DNA of 33,195 nucleotides from an uncultured Alphaproteobacteria bacterium. Its GTDB lineage: Bacteria > Pseudomonadota > Alphaproteobacteria > HIMB59. The DNA lies in the NCBI GenBank assembly GCA_902543855.1, contig CACBZW010000005.1:1-33195 (forward strand), in the 5' to 3' direction. The position numbers were made by a program, and so were the translations under genes. Position 1 is the stretch's first letter. Every line of letters begins with the position of its first letter. Of this stretch, positions 9,521 to 19,849 are shown piece after piece. A model generated the notes under the pieces. That model saw only the letters and a list, made by a program, of their open reading frames with translations, made no database searches and was not told where the DNA came from.

Positions 9521-9880
9521 ATGCCAAGAGTTAAAAGAGGAGTCACAGCAAAAGCTAAACATAAAAAAGTATTTGAATTTACTAAAGGTCATCGTGGTAG
9601 AAGAAAAAATGTTTACCGTGTGGCCACACAAAGCATGGATAAAGCTTTACAATATGCTTATCGCGATAGAAGAAATAAAAAAAGAGATTTTAGAGGTTTA
9701 TGGATACAAAGAATTAATGCAGGTGTTAGGGAACATGGGCTTACATATGCAAAGTTCATAGATGGTTTAAAAAAAGCTAACATAGAAATTAATAGAAAAA
9801 TTCTCTCTGAAATTGCATTTCATGAACCAGCTGCTTTTAAATCAATAGTTGAGAAAGCTAAGGCTAATTTAGCCAATTAA
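9521..9880 (+). CDS. rplT: 50S ribosomal protein L20
   Basis: '[35 protein letters not shown]...[55 protein letters not shown]'. Confidence 0.98.
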   Translation: MPRVKRGVTAKAKHKKVFEFTKGHRGRRKNVYRVATQSMDKALQYAYRDRRNKKRDFRGLWIQRINAGVREHGLTYAKFIDGLKKANIEINRKILSEIAFHEPAAFKSIVEKAKANLAN

Positions 9881-9887
9881 TTTAAAA

Positions 9888-10937
9888 ATGGACATTAAAA
9901 AAGTCCTACAAGAAGCTACTAAAGAAATAGAGCAAAGCTCTGGTCAACAAGAATTACAAAATGTTAAAGTAGCTTACTTAGGAAAAAAGGGTAAAATAAC
10001 TGATTTATTGAAAAGTCTCAAAGATCTTTCTTTAGAAGAAAAAAAATCTTTAGGTTCTAAATTAAATTTATTAAGAGCTGAAGTTGAAAATCTTATCAAA
10101 AATAAACTTAATGATTTAAAGGTTGAAGAAATAAACTCTAAATTAAAAAATGAATATTTAGATATAAGTTTTCCTCCACCAAATTCCATAGCTTCGAAGG
10201 TACATCCAATATCAAAAACATTTGATGAGGTTATCTCTATTTTTGGATCAATGGGTTACTCTGTTGCTGAAGGGCCTGATATTGAGACAGATTTTTATAA
10301 TTTTTCAGCACTAAATATTCCCGAAAATCACCCTGCTCGAGAAATGCAAGATACATTCTACATAGATGACACAGATAAAGATAATAAACCATATGTCCTA
10401 AGAACACATACGAGTCCAGTTCAAATTAGAACTTTATTAAATGAAAAACCCCCAGTTAAAATAATTGCTCCTGGTAGAACCTATAGATGCGACTCGGACT
10501 CTACGCATTCTCCAATGTTTCATCAAGTTGAGGGTTTGTTTATTAATAAAAATACAAACATGGGTGACTTAAAAGGAACTTTGATTGAATTTTGTAAACA
10601 ATTTTTTAATGTACAAAATTTAAAGGTAAGGTTTCGACCAAGTTATTTTCCATTCACAGAACCCTCTGCTGAAATGGATATCGCTTATGAGATTGTTAAT
10701 AACAAGATACACCTAGGCACAGGTGATCTTTGGCTTGAAATTTTAGGATGTGGTATGGTAAATCCCAAAGTTTTAGAAAATTGCAATGTGGATACAAAAA
10801 TTTATCAAGGTTTTGCGTTTGGAATGGGATTAGACAGAATTACAATGTTAAAATATGGATTAACAGATATCAGGTCATTTTTTAGCGGAAATTTAAATTG
10901 GATTGTTAATAACGGTTTTAGCATAGGAGATTATTAG
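9888..10937 (+). CDS. pheS: Phenylalanyl-tRNA synthetase alpha subunit
   Basis: 'LRTHTSPVQIR', 'PGRTYRCDSDSTHSPMFHQVEGL', 'FRPSYFPFTEPSAEMDI', 'FAFGMGLDRITMLKYGLTDIRSFF' class II motifs. Confidence 0.97.
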   Translation: MDIKKVLQEATKEIEQSSGQQELQNVKVAYLGKKGKITDLLKSLKDLSLEEKKSLGSKLNLLRAEVENLIKNKLNDLKVEEINSKLKNEYLDISFPPPNSIASKVHPISKTFDEVISIFGSMGYSVAEGPDIETDFYNFSALNIPENHPAREMQDTFYIDDTDKDNKPYVLRTHTSPVQIRTLLNEKPPVKIIAPGRTYRCDSDSTHSPMFHQVEGLFINKNTNMGDLKGTLIEFCKQFFNVQNLKVRFRPSYFPFTEPSAEMDIAYEIVNNKIHLGTGDLWLEILGCGMVNPKVLENCNVDTKIYQGFAFGMGLDRITMLKYGLTDIRSFFSGNLNWIVNNGFSIGDY

Positions 10938-13330
10938 TGAAGTTTAGTTATAGCTGGTTGTGCGATCATTTAGAAACAGATAAAAATGCAACTGAAATAG
11001 GTGATGCGCTTACAAATTTAGGACTGGAACTTGAGAGTTTAACTGATTACTCCTCATACTCAAAATTTGTTGTTGCAACAATTAAAGATTTTCATAAACA
11101 TCCCAACGCAGACAGGTTGAATATCTGTACCGTTGATGATGGCACCAAGACTTACCAAGTAATATGCGGTGCAAATAATGTTAAGAAAGGACTAAAAGGT
11201 ATATTTGCTAAAGATGGAATGTATATTCCCGGAACACAGATATATCTAAAAAAAGGTAAAATTCGTGGAGAAATTTCAGAGGGTATGCTTTTATCTGAGA
11301 GAGAGCTTAATTTAAGTGATGATCATGATGGTATTATTGAGCTTTCAGATAATTTTGAAAATGGAACATCAGCGATTGATGCACTAAAATTAAACGACCC
11401 TGTTTTTGAAATAGGTATTACACCTAACAGAGGGGACTGCCTTGGTGTAAGAGGAGTTGCCAGAGATCTTTCGGCTAAGGGTATCGGAAAACTTAAACCT
11501 CTAAAATATGAAAAAATTACAAAATTAGATTTTGAAAGTCCTATCAGTTGGAATATTGAAAATGATAATAATAGCTGTGAGTACGTAGTAAGTAGATATT
11601 TTAAAGATGTAAAAAACACAGTATCCCCTGAATGGTTACAAAAAAAACTCATTTGTCTTGGATTAAGACCTATTAATGCATTAGTTGATATTACAAATTT
11701 TATAACTCATGATTTAGGTAGACCTTTACATGTATTTGATGCTGATAAAGTTGAAAAAAAGCTTCATATGAGATTAGCTAAACCTAATGAAAAAATTCTT
11801 GCTTTAGATAACAAAGAATACACCTTGGATAGCAATTCAACTGTCATAGCTGACAATAATAATGCTCTTGCCATAGCTGGAATAATCGGAGGTGAAAGTA
11901 GTGGATGTACAGAGGATACAAAAAATGTATTTCTTGAAGTAGCTATTTTTGAAAAAGATAGTGTAGCAAAAACTGGAAGAACTCTTGGAATAAATTCTGA
12001 TGCCAGATATCGTTTTGAAAGAGGTTTGGATAAAAAAATGGTTCTTGAGGGATTAAATTATGCATCATACTTAATAAACAAAATTTGTGGAGGGTCTGTA
12101 AGTAAAAATGTTGATTCTGGTAAGCTAGATACCAATGAACGCAAAATTAAATATAAGTTTGATTATTTTGAAAAAGTAATAGGTATAAAATTAGAACCAA
12201 AAAAACAAATAAATATACTAAAAGATTTAAAATTTCAAATCAATCAAAGCAACGAAAAAGAGTGTGATCTTCTAATACCTTCATGGAGAAATGATATTGA
12301 AAATAATATAGATGTAGTTGAAGAGGTGATTAGAATATACGGATATGAAAATATCACAGAGAGTATTCCATCACCCTCAGATGATGAGTTTGTTAAGATT
12401 AATAATTCATTTATAAATAAAAAATTTAAAGCAATAAAAAAACTAAAGAAAATATTAATATCAAATGGAGTTTCTGAGATTATAACTTTCTCTTTTCACT
12501 CAACAAAGGCTCATGAAACTCTTTCAGGTGATAAATCATTAAAAATTTCAAACGCTATCAGTGACGATCAACAATTTATGAGAAACTCAATGATTTTTAA
12601 TCATCTAGAAACTGCAGAGATGAACTATAAAAAAGGTTATAAAAATATTCAAATATTTGAAATTGGACCTATTTATAATACATCCCAATCTCAAGAAAAT
12701 ATTCTATCAATGCTTATATCATCTCAGGAAAATACAAACTCAATTTTCAAATCAGAAGACTTCAATTTTTATTCTATATCAAATCTTGTATCTAAATTAA
12801 TAAGTTCATTAAATTTTGATGCAAAGCAGTTTAATATCTCAAGATCAACTTCAAATACTTTTCATCCAGGTCAATCTGCGGAACTAAACATGGGCAAGAA
12901 ATTAATTGCCAGGTATGGAAAAGTTCATCCATTAATTATAGAAGAATTCCCTAAACTTAAAAATAGTTACGCAATTGAGTTATTTTTTGAAAATCTCCCA
13001 ATAGACTCTATTAGTAGAACTAATTCTTCCAACATTTTAGACTCCCAGTTTCAATTCAGTGAAAAAGATTTTTCATTTGTATTTGAAAAAGAGCAAAATC
13101 TTTTTGAAGTACAAAGATACGTTAATGGTATTGACAAAAACCTTATAAAAAATGTTGAATTTTTTGATCTCTATGAGTCAAAAGATTTAGGGGAAAATAG
13201 CAAAAGTGTAACATTCAGAGTAACTATTCAATCAAAAGATAAAACGCTTGATGAAAAAGTCTTAGAGCAAATTCACAGTAATATTTTAGAAAAAGTATCT
13301 AATAAATTTAAAGCAAACATTAGAACATAA
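10937..13330 (+). CDS. pheT: Phenylalanyl-tRNA synthetase beta subunit
   Basis: '[14 protein letters not shown]', tRNA-binding EMAP-like domain '[15 protein letters not shown]', '[20 protein letters not shown]', C-terminal FDX-ACB domain. GTG start overlapping pheS stop (TAGTG). Confidence 0.96.
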   Translation: MKFSYSWLCDHLETDKNATEIGDALTNLGLELESLTDYSSYSKFVVATIKDFHKHPNADRLNICTVDDGTKTYQVICGANNVKKGLKGIFAKDGMYIPGTQIYLKKGKIRGEISEGMLLSERELNLSDDHDGIIELSDNFENGTSAIDALKLNDPVFEIGITPNRGDCLGVRGVARDLSAKGIGKLKPLKYEKITKLDFESPISWNIENDNNSCEYVVSRYFKDVKNTVSPEWLQKKLICLGLRPINALVDITNFITHDLGRPLHVFDADKVEKKLHMRLAKPNEKILALDNKEYTLDSNSTVIADNNNALAIAGIIGGESSGCTEDTKNVFLEVAIFEKDSVAKTGRTLGINSDARYRFERGLDKKMVLEGLNYASYLINKICGGSVSKNVDSGKLDTNERKIKYKFDYFEKVIGIKLEPKKQINILKDLKFQINQSNEKECDLLIPSWRNDIENNIDVVEEVIRIYGYENITESIPSPSDDEFVKINNSFINKKFKAIKKLKKILISNGVSEIITFSFHSTKAHETLSGDKSLKISNAISDDQQFMRNSMIFNHLETAEMNYKKGYKNIQIFEIGPIYNTSQSQENILSMLISSQENTNSIFKSEDFNFYSISNLVSKLISSLNFDAKQFNISRSTSNTFHPGQSAELNMGKKLIARYGKVHPLIIEEFPKLKNSYAIELFFENLPIDSISRTNSSNILDSQFQFSEKDFSFVFEKEQNLFEVQRYVNGIDKNLIKNVEFFDLYESKDLGENSKSVTFRVTIQSKDKTLDEKVLEQIHSNILEKVSNKFKANIRT

Positions 13331-15129
13331 TGGAAATTTCTAAAATTAGAAATTTTTCGATTATAGCTCATATCGATCATGGTAAATCAACATTAGCAGA
13401 TAGAATGATAGAAATTTGCGGAGGAATGGATGATAGAACAAAAAAAGATCAAGTCCTTGACTCGATGGATATAGAAAGAGAAAGGGGTATTACTATAAAA
13501 GCTCAAACTGTCAGATTAAATTATAAAAATAAAAATGGTGAAGAATATCAATTAAATATATTAGATACACCAGGTCATGTTGATTTTTCTTACGAAGTTT
13601 CAAGATCCTTATCTGCATGTGAGGGATCTGTTCTTGTTGTTGATAGTACACAGGGTGTAGAGGCCCAAACACTCGCAAACGCTTACCAGGCAATTGATGT
13701 CAATCATGAGATATTACCTGTGTTAAACAAAGCCGACTTACCAGCATCTGAACCAGAGAGAGTAAAAGAAGATATTGAACAAACAATAGGAATAGATACT
13801 TCTGAAGCCCAACTTGTTTCTGCAAAAACAGGATTAGGTGTTGATAGCTTATTAGACCAAATTATTGAAAAACTCCCAGCTCCACACACAAATGAAAATC
13901 ATCTAAAAGCCCTGCTAGTTGATAGTTGGTATGATAATTATTTAGGAGTTACAGTTCTAGTTCGAATTCTTGATGGTGTGATGAAGAAAGGAATGAAGGT
14001 AAAGTTTTTATCAAATAATCAACAGTACAATATAGATAGAATTGGATATTTTACACCAGATATAAATTATTGCGATGAACTAGGTCCTGGGGAGATAGGT
14101 TTTATTAATGCAAGCATTAAGTCAGTTGCAGATTGCAAAGTTGGCGATACCATTGCAGAATTAAACGATCAAAAAGTTAAGCCGCTGCCCGGATTTAAGC
14201 CCTCATTGCCAGTTGTATTCTGTGGTATTTACCCAGTGGATACCTCAGACTATGAGAGATTGAAAGAAAGTTTTGAAAAATTGGCTTTAAATGACTCAAG
14301 TTTCACCTATGAAAATGAGACTAGTGCAGCATTAGGATATGGATTTAGATGTGGTTTTCTTGGGCTGCTTCATTTAGAGGTAACAACAGAAAGATTGAGA
14401 AGAGAATTTGATCTTGATTTGATAACAACTGCACCTGGAGTTGTTTACAAAGTAATAGACAGAAATAAAAATGAAATTGTTATAAGGAACCCTTCAGAAC
14501 TCCCTGACCCTGCAGAAATTGATCAAATTTTAGAACCTTGGGTCAAATCAACGATTATAGTTCCACAAGATTATTTAGGAACAGTAATAACACTTTGTAT
14601 TGAAAAAAGAGGTAAGCAAAAAAATTTAAATATACAAAATAATAGAGCTGTTTTAGAAATGGAACTTCCTCTGAATGAAATAGTAATAGATTTTTATGAT
14701 AAATTAAAATCTTACTCCAAAGGCTATGCTAGTTTTGATTATCAAGTTTATGATTATTTTCAAGGAGACTTAGTTAAGCTAAATATATTGGTAAACTCAG
14801 AAACTGTTGATGCATTTTCAAATATAGTTCATAAAACAAGAGCAGAAACAATTGGCCGTAGAATATGTAATAAACTTAAAGATTTAATTCCAAGACAAAA
14901 TTTTCAAATTCCAATTCAAGCTGCAATTTATGGAAAAATTATTGCTAGAGAAACAATTAAAGCATTCAGAAAAGATGTTACAGCGAAACTTTATGGTGGA
15001 GATGTCAGTAGAAAGAAAAAACTCCTTGAAAAGCAAAAAAAAGGAAAGAAAAGAATGAAACAATTTGGTAATGTTGAAATACCACAAACAGCTTTTTTTG
15101 AAGCTTTGAAAATAGGGGATAGTGATTAA
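13330..15129 (+). CDS. lepA: Elongation factor 4 / LepA GTPase
   Basis: '[23 protein letters not shown]', '[11 protein letters not shown]', '[39 protein letters not shown]', 'VLNKADLP', C-terminal '[39 protein letters not shown]'. Overlaps pheT stop (TAATG). Confidence 0.98.
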   Translation: MEISKIRNFSIIAHIDHGKSTLADRMIEICGGMDDRTKKDQVLDSMDIERERGITIKAQTVRLNYKNKNGEEYQLNILDTPGHVDFSYEVSRSLSACEGSVLVVDSTQGVEAQTLANAYQAIDVNHEILPVLNKADLPASEPERVKEDIEQTIGIDTSEAQLVSAKTGLGVDSLLDQIIEKLPAPHTNENHLKALLVDSWYDNYLGVTVLVRILDGVMKKGMKVKFLSNNQQYNIDRIGYFTPDINYCDELGPGEIGFINASIKSVADCKVGDTIAELNDQKVKPLPGFKPSLPVVFCGIYPVDTSDYERLKESFEKLALNDSSFTYENETSAALGYGFRCGFLGLLHLEVTTERLRREFDLDLITTAPGVVYKVIDRNKNEIVIRNPSELPDPAEIDQILEPWVKSTIIVPQDYLGTVITLCIEKRGKQKNLNIQNNRAVLEMELPLNEIVIDFYDKLKSYSKGYASFDYQVYDYFQGDLVKLNILVNSETVDAFSNIVHKTRAETIGRRICNKLKDLIPRQNFQIPIQAAIYGKIIARETIKAFRKDVTAKLYGGDVSRKKKLLEKQKKGKKRMKQFGNVEIPQTAFFEALKIGDSD

Positions 15130-15134
15130 TTTTT

Positions 15135-15224
15135 GGAGAGATGGCCGAGTGGTTTAAGGCGCACGCCTGGAACGCGTGTATAGGGGCAACTCTATCGTGG
15201 GTTCGAATCCCACTCTCTCCGCCA
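15135..15224 (+). tRNA. tRNA-Ser (anticodon GGA), CCA encoded
   Basis: Acceptor stem GGAGAGA/TCTCTCC, anticodon arm CACGC-CTGGAAC-GCGTG with GGA anticodon, long variable arm, T arm GTGGG-TTCGAAT-CCCAC, 3' GCCA. Confidence 0.96.
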
Positions 15225-15229
15225 ATAAA

Positions 15230-16048
15230 ATGAGTGAGTCAATAGGATATAATCTTAGAAAATTTGCCAGAAAATTTACTGAGTTTCCATTAGTTGAAAT
15301 AAAAGACAAAATAATCAACCACAAATCAATTAATAAAATACCCCAAAATGTCTATCAAACATGGGAGACTAGATCTCTTGGAAAGACTCACGCTAAATCA
15401 ATTCAAGAATTTAGAGAAAAAAATCCAACTTTCTCTTTCTATTTATATGATAAGGAGAAAAGAGATAGCTACATGGAGTCTAGTTGGGGCAAGGAAGATA
15501 TTTCAAAAATATATTTCAAAAGTATTTTTGGTCCAATGAAGGCTGATATTTTCCGTTATTGTATATTGTATGAGTTAGGTGGTTATTATTTTGATATAGC
15601 AAAAGGCTGCAAATGCCCACTTAATCAACTTCATGATAGTAATCACATAGGAGTCTTAACTTATGAGGATACAATATGCTATTACCCACCAAATGATCCA
15701 AAACTTTTTTCACTACTCAGACCTTTTAACCATTTTTTGCAATGGGGACTTGCATTTTCATCAAAAAATTTGTTTTTAGAGAGTTTAATTAATAATATTT
15801 GTTCAGACTATAAATATTATAAAGATAAAGTTTTTGAAAATCCAAAGGTAGCTATTTTAAATTTTACTGGACCTGGTATGTATACAAAAGTAATGAGAAA
15901 TTATATTTCAAATAATGATATTTTTGACATGTCTGAATTAGATATAAAGTTTAATAACAATGGAATATTTAAATTAAAGGGATCCTCTGTAAGACATTAT
16001 ATAGTCCCTAGTTATACTTATCAAAAAAACTCAAAAATAGTTAGTTAG
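15230..16048 (+). CDS. GT32-like (OCH1 / capsular polysaccharide synthesis family) glycosyltransferase
   Basis: 'IPQNVYQTWETRSLGKTHAKSIQEFREKNPTFSFYLYD' and 'FGPMKADIFRYCILYELGGYYFDIAKGCKCPL' are characteristic of the Gly_transf_sug / DXD family. The ORF-track start at 15176 lies inside the tRNA; the ATG at 15230 is in frame and outside it. Confidence 0.8.
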   Translation: MSESIGYNLRKFARKFTEFPLVEIKDKIINHKSINKIPQNVYQTWETRSLGKTHAKSIQEFREKNPTFSFYLYDKEKRDSYMESSWGKEDISKIYFKSIFGPMKADIFRYCILYELGGYYFDIAKGCKCPLNQLHDSNHIGVLTYEDTICYYPPNDPKLFSLLRPFNHFLQWGLAFSSKNLFLESLINNICSDYKYYKDKVFENPKVAILNFTGPGMYTKVMRNYISNNDIFDMSELDIKFNNNGIFKLKGSSVRHYIVPSYTYQKNSKIVS

Positions 16049-17018
16049 CAACAATTGATTTAAGAAATTCTCGTAAAATATTTTCATAAATATTCAATGG
16101 GAAATCTTTTAAATTTTTAAAACCATAATCTTTTATTTGAATTGTCTTTGAAAAACCAGGTCTTGAAAATTTTTTTTCATTTGTAACTCCAAATATTTTA
16201 AGTGTTTTTACTCCCACAAATTCAAACATCCAAGCAGTGCCACTATCATTGCAAAGCAAACAACTCATTTGTTTTGCTAAACTCATAGTGAAAGTTATAT
16301 CGTTTGAGATTAACTCACCATTTTTCCATTCTGGGCAGTTAAAGCCGTTCTTTAGACAAATATTTAAGAGATCTTTTTCATCAGGTCCTAAAAAAAAGAA
16401 AACATTATAGCCATTTTTCTGCAATTTGTGTGCAATCATTAAATACTTTTCAAAATCCCATTGTCTTATTTTATCGCCAGCTCCTGGTGAGATTGCAATA
16501 TTTTTGTTAATTTCTTTATTATTAAATGAAAACTTAATATTTTTTGGAAGTATTATATTAGGTATCTCTTTAATAATTTTTTTTTGAAGGGTTGATAAAA
16601 TATTTAAATAAAATTGCTCTATATAAACATCTTTAAATTTTAAATTGTATTTATTTTTAATATCAGAAAAAAAAAAGTTTGCACATGAACTAAAAAAATA
16701 TTTGTGTGGTATTTTTTTTAGACTTAGTGTCCTTAAAACAACTTTTTGTAAATCTATGATTAAATCAAAATATTGATTTTCAAGTTTAGTATTTTTTCTA
16801 AATAGATTTGATATTGATGACTGTATGCCATTATTTTCAATAATTTCAAAAATTGTATCTTTTACTAATGGATTTAATTTATCTCTAAAAGTTGTTGTAT
16901 GGGTGGTCGTGTAATAAATTTTTGATTCAGGGTATATGTTTTTTAAAGTTTGTAAAAAAGTTACCTTTTGTAAGCCATCTCCAATTTTATCATTAAAACT
17001 ATATACAAGAATATTCAT
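16041..17018 (-). CDS. Glycosyltransferase family 9-like protein
   Basis: 'NIAISPGAGDKIRQWDFEKYLMIAHKLQKNGYNVFFFLGPDEKDLL' and 'LLCNDSGTAWMFEFVGVKTLKIFGVTNEKKFSRPG' match GT9 motifs. Confidence 0.78.
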   Translation of the reverse strand: MNILVYSFNDKIGDGLQKVTFLQTLKNIYPESKIYYTTTHTTTFRDKLNPLVKDTIFEIIENNGIQSSISNLFRKNTKLENQYFDLIIDLQKVVLRTLSLKKIPHKYFFSSCANFFFSDIKNKYNLKFKDVYIEQFYLNILSTLQKKIIKEIPNIILPKNIKFSFNNKEINKNIAISPGAGDKIRQWDFEKYLMIAHKLQKNGYNVFFFLGPDEKDLLNICLKNGFNCPEWKNGELISNDITFTMSLAKQMSCLLCNDSGTAWMFEFVGVKTLKIFGVTNEKKFSRPGFSKTIQIKDYGFKNLKDFPLNIYENILREFLKSIVAN

Positions 17019-17977
17019 TCATTTATATCTAACTCCACTTTTGTTTTAGCACCTAAATCTTTAATTTTATTAGCCCTACTTAATAAACTACCCTTACCAT
17101 CTATTATATATTTTTTAGACTGATTTATATTTTCAGTTGATTTAATTAAACTTGCTTCAGTTTTTTCTAGCAAATTTAAAGTTTTTGCAATCTGGTCAAA
17201 CATACTACCTGCAATTTCTGCAATTTCTTTTGAATTTTTATTTTGTTTCTCAAGTCTCCAAATACTCTCGACGAGTTTCATGCACATAATGAGAGTAGAT
17301 GGTCCCACAATTATTACTTGTTTTTGTTGTGCATAGTTTGAAATACTCTGATCGTACTTTTGAGCAGTGATCAATGCATAATCATGAGGCATGAATATAA
17401 AGACATAATCTGGCGAATTCACTTTTATGAGGTTTGTATAATCCTTTTTGTGAATTGCATTTATATGAATTTTCATTGAATTTATGAAATTTTTTATAGA
17501 CACCTGTTTTGCCTTTTCATCATCAGTGTTTTGATAATTATACCAATCTTTCATTGGTAATTTTGAATCAATAACAATATTCCTTTTTTCTGGAAGAAAA
17601 ATTACTACATCAGGCCTAAAAATTTGCCCACTCTCATTTTTATCAGTAAATTGCGTTTTGTAGTCTCTATCTTTGGTCATTCCACAATCTTGTAAGATAT
17701 TTTCCAAAATAGCCTCACCCATGTCCCCCATATCGGAGATATTTGCTGTCATGGCATTAGTCATTTTTTTTGTTAAAACTCCAATTTCATCTATTTTGGA
17801 ATTTACATATCCTGTTTGTTCAAGAGTTTTATCAAATAGGTTTGCGAGGTTTTCGTTAATTTTTTTTAAATCTAAATCTGTGTTATCATTAGTCTTAGTA
17901 CTCGACTTTAACAAAACAAAAATTAAAAGAACGATTACAATAATTAAAAATATAATTATTAAAAAATCCAAATTCAT
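17015..17977 (-). CDS. rmuC: DNA recombination protein RmuC homolog
   Basis: N-terminal TM segment, coiled coil, then 'MGDMGEAILENILQDCGM...FRPDVVIFLPEKRNIVIDSKLPMKDW...DYVFIFMPHDYAL...QKQVIIVGPSTLIMCMKLVESIWRLEKQNKNSKEIAE' typical RmuC domain. Confidence 0.88.
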   Translation of the reverse strand: MNLDFLIIIFLIIVIVLLIFVLLKSSTKTNDNTDLDLKKINENLANLFDKTLEQTGYVNSKIDEIGVLTKKMTNAMTANISDMGDMGEAILENILQDCGMTKDRDYKTQFTDKNESGQIFRPDVVIFLPEKRNIVIDSKLPMKDWYNYQNTDDEKAKQVSIKNFINSMKIHINAIHKKDYTNLIKVNSPDYVFIFMPHDYALITAQKYDQSISNYAQQKQVIIVGPSTLIMCMKLVESIWRLEKQNKNSKEIAEIAGSMFDQIAKTLNLLEKTEASLIKSTENINQSKKYIIDGKGSLLSRANKIKDLGAKTKVELDINE

Positions 17978-17994
17978 ATAAATTTAATTAATAT

Positions 17995-18369
17995 TTAAGA
18001 GTAAATTTTATGAATATTATCAATATTACTCTTTAATTTATTCTTTAATATATTTAATGACTCATAATCAAAAAAATTCTGTTCTAAAAACTTATTATAA
18101 CTCTGTTTAATCTCATGGGAGATTTGCTCGATTTTTAAAAAATCTTCTGGTATGTGATTTTTTATTTTTTTTACTTCTTGATTGAAATCATTAAGTGCAT
18201 TTTTAAAATGTTTATCAGAAAAAGTTTCAAGTTTATTTTTAATATTTGAGATATTTAAATTAGTATCAATTTTAGACTCCAAGTCATAAACAGTTAAACT
18301 AAAATAGTCAAAAATTTGTTCATACAAATCGTAAAGTTTTTGGGAATTTATGACTTTTGGAATATTCAT
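17995..18369 (-). CDS. Hypothetical small helical/coiled-coil protein
   Basis: 124-aa ORF with ATG, same strand and 17 nt upstream of rmuC, filling an otherwise empty interval; no recognised motif; Lys/Asn/Ile/Leu-rich helical pattern. Confidence 0.55.
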   Translation of the reverse strand: MNIPKVINSQKLYDLYEQIFDYFSLTVYDLESKIDTNLNISNIKNKLETFSDKHFKNALNDFNQEVKKIKNHIPEDFLKIEQISHEIKQSYNKFLEQNFFDYESLNILKNKLKSNIDNIHKIYS

Positions 18370-18421
18370 ATATAAAGATTACATTAGATACTTTTGATAT
18401 GTCAAAGAAATTTTAAAATGA

Positions 18422-18455
18422 AAAAAGCCTAAATACTTATTTATCTAGGCTTTTT
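18422..18455. terminator. Rho-independent-type (bidirectional-looking) terminator
   Basis: Perfect 10-bp inverted repeat AAAAAGCCTA...TAGGCTTTTT with A/T tracts on both sides, directly downstream of the stop of the 18465-19769 minus-strand gene. Confidence 0.82.
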
Positions 18456-18464
18456 AAAATAAAA

Positions 18465-19769
18465 TTAATATGCCGTATCTCTTCCATCATCCTTTGCAAT
18501 TTCTCGTGCATTAGGATTTACTGACGGTCTAAAAGGTATTTCAACTATTTCACCATCTACAGGCGACCCTGGAGTTTCACAATACTCATCAGGTAGATGA
18601 AATTTAAATTTATTACCTAAGTCTTTTTTCTCATAAGGTACATATCCCATTGCGATATTTGTTCCCAATTCTGGGGAATACCAAGGTGATGTTAGATACC
18701 CTATTGGTGTAGATCCATCTTCAGATATAAGCCAAAAGTCTGGAGCATATTCATCAATGGGTTTACCACCTAATCTAAATCCAACTAGTTGGTTGCTATA
18801 TGGTTTCTCACCTGCCTCAATTTTTGTTCTCATTGCCTCTAGAGCTTCTTTACCAATATAGTCAGCTTGTTTTTTTCTTGGAACCTGATAGCCAAGGTTG
18901 CATTGAAATGGATAAGTTTCGGCATCAAGATCTTGACCCCAAGATAAAATTCCTGCAGCTATTCTTCTATGATGAGCAGGTGCAATTACTTTAAGATTGT
19001 GTTTCTTTCCAGCCTCTAAAACAGCATTCCACATATCATCTGCATACAAAGTTGCATCTCTGAGGTAGATTTCATATCCCTTTTCCCCAGTAAAACCTGT
19101 TTGGGAAATAATACAATCTCTCCCTCCAACTTTTGCTGCCATTAATCCATAGTAGGGAATATCTCTAACAGCATCTCCAACCAAATCTGCCATAAGATCG
19201 ATTGATTTTGGTCCTTGAATTTGAACAGGAGATACATCTATTTCATCAATTTCAACATTAAATTTTTTATCGTGATTTACACCTTGAAGAAAAAACATAA
19301 TATCAGAGTCAGATAGTGAAAACCAAAATTCATCCTCTGCAATTCTGAGTAATATAGGATCATTTAACACTCCTCCTTTGTCATTACAAAGGATTACATA
19401 TTTTCCTTTCATTACATCAATTCTTGTAGCATCTCTTGTGATAACGAAATTTGTAAATTTTAAGGCGTCAGGTCCTTTTACACGAATTTGTCTTTCTACT
19501 GCAACATTCCACATAGTTACGTGATTTACTAATGCATCATATTCGACCATTGCACCACCATCCTCAGGTTTTACATAACCTCTAGGATGATACATTCTAT
19601 TGTACACGGTGCATCTCCAACATCCTGCTTCCACTGATAAATGCCAATAGGGATTTTTTCTAACTCTAGTAGATATAAGCATTTGTTGAGGTGTTGGTCC
19701 TGATTGCCTTAAATTAAAAGGGACTTTTCTGTCAGATTGGTCCACTGAACTTGGTTGCTTAAGCTTCAT
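18465..19769 (-). CDS. Aminomethyltransferase (GcvT) fold protein, DmdA-related; substrate unassigned
   Basis: 'MWNVAVERQIRVKGPDALKFTNFVITRDATRIDVMKGKYVILCNDKGGVLNDPILLRIAEDEFWFSLSDSDI', 'DVSPVQIQGPKSIDLMADLVGD', 'QTGFTGEKGYEIYLRD', 'AGILSWGQDLDAETYPFQCNLGYQV' resemble DmdA / GcvT-like THF-dependent demethylases. SD AGGAGG just upstream. Confidence 0.8.
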   Translation of the reverse strand: MKLKQPSSVDQSDRKVPFNLRQSGPTPQQMLISTRVRKNPYWHLSVEAGCWRCTVYNRMYHPRGYVKPEDGGAMVEYDALVNHVTMWNVAVERQIRVKGPDALKFTNFVITRDATRIDVMKGKYVILCNDKGGVLNDPILLRIAEDEFWFSLSDSDIMFFLQGVNHDKKFNVEIDEIDVSPVQIQGPKSIDLMADLVGDAVRDIPYYGLMAAKVGGRDCIISQTGFTGEKGYEIYLRDATLYADDMWNAVLEAGKKHNLKVIAPAHHRRIAAGILSWGQDLDAETYPFQCNLGYQVPRKKQADYIGKEALEAMRTKIEAGEKPYSNQLVGFRLGGKPIDEYAPDFWLISEDGSTPIGYLTSPWYSPELGTNIAMGYVPYEKKDLGNKFKFHLPDEYCETPGSPVDGEIVEIPFRPSVNPNAREIAKDDGRDTAY

Positions 19770-19849
19770 ATATCCTCCTATAAAAAATGCAGTAGCAATT
19801 TTTGAAAATTAATTTCTTTTTAGGGTCTATGCAATCGAAAAATTAGAAC

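Noticed and set aside
9573-9761. 62-aa alternate-frame ORF in rplT
   Set aside because: Overlaps the highly conserved L20 gene in another frame; no independent support.
11323-11652. 109-aa antisense ORF within pheT
   Set aside because: Opposite a well-supported pheT; no recognisable domain.
15176-15229. N-terminal extension MYRGNSIVGSNPTLSANK of ORF 15176-16048
   Set aside because: These codons are the 3' half of tRNA-Ser; the ATG at 15230 just after CCA is the sensible start.
17673-17981. 102-aa plus-strand ORF over rmuC
   Set aside because: Antisense to the RmuC coding region; hydrophobic/Lys-rich composition mirrors the opposite strand.
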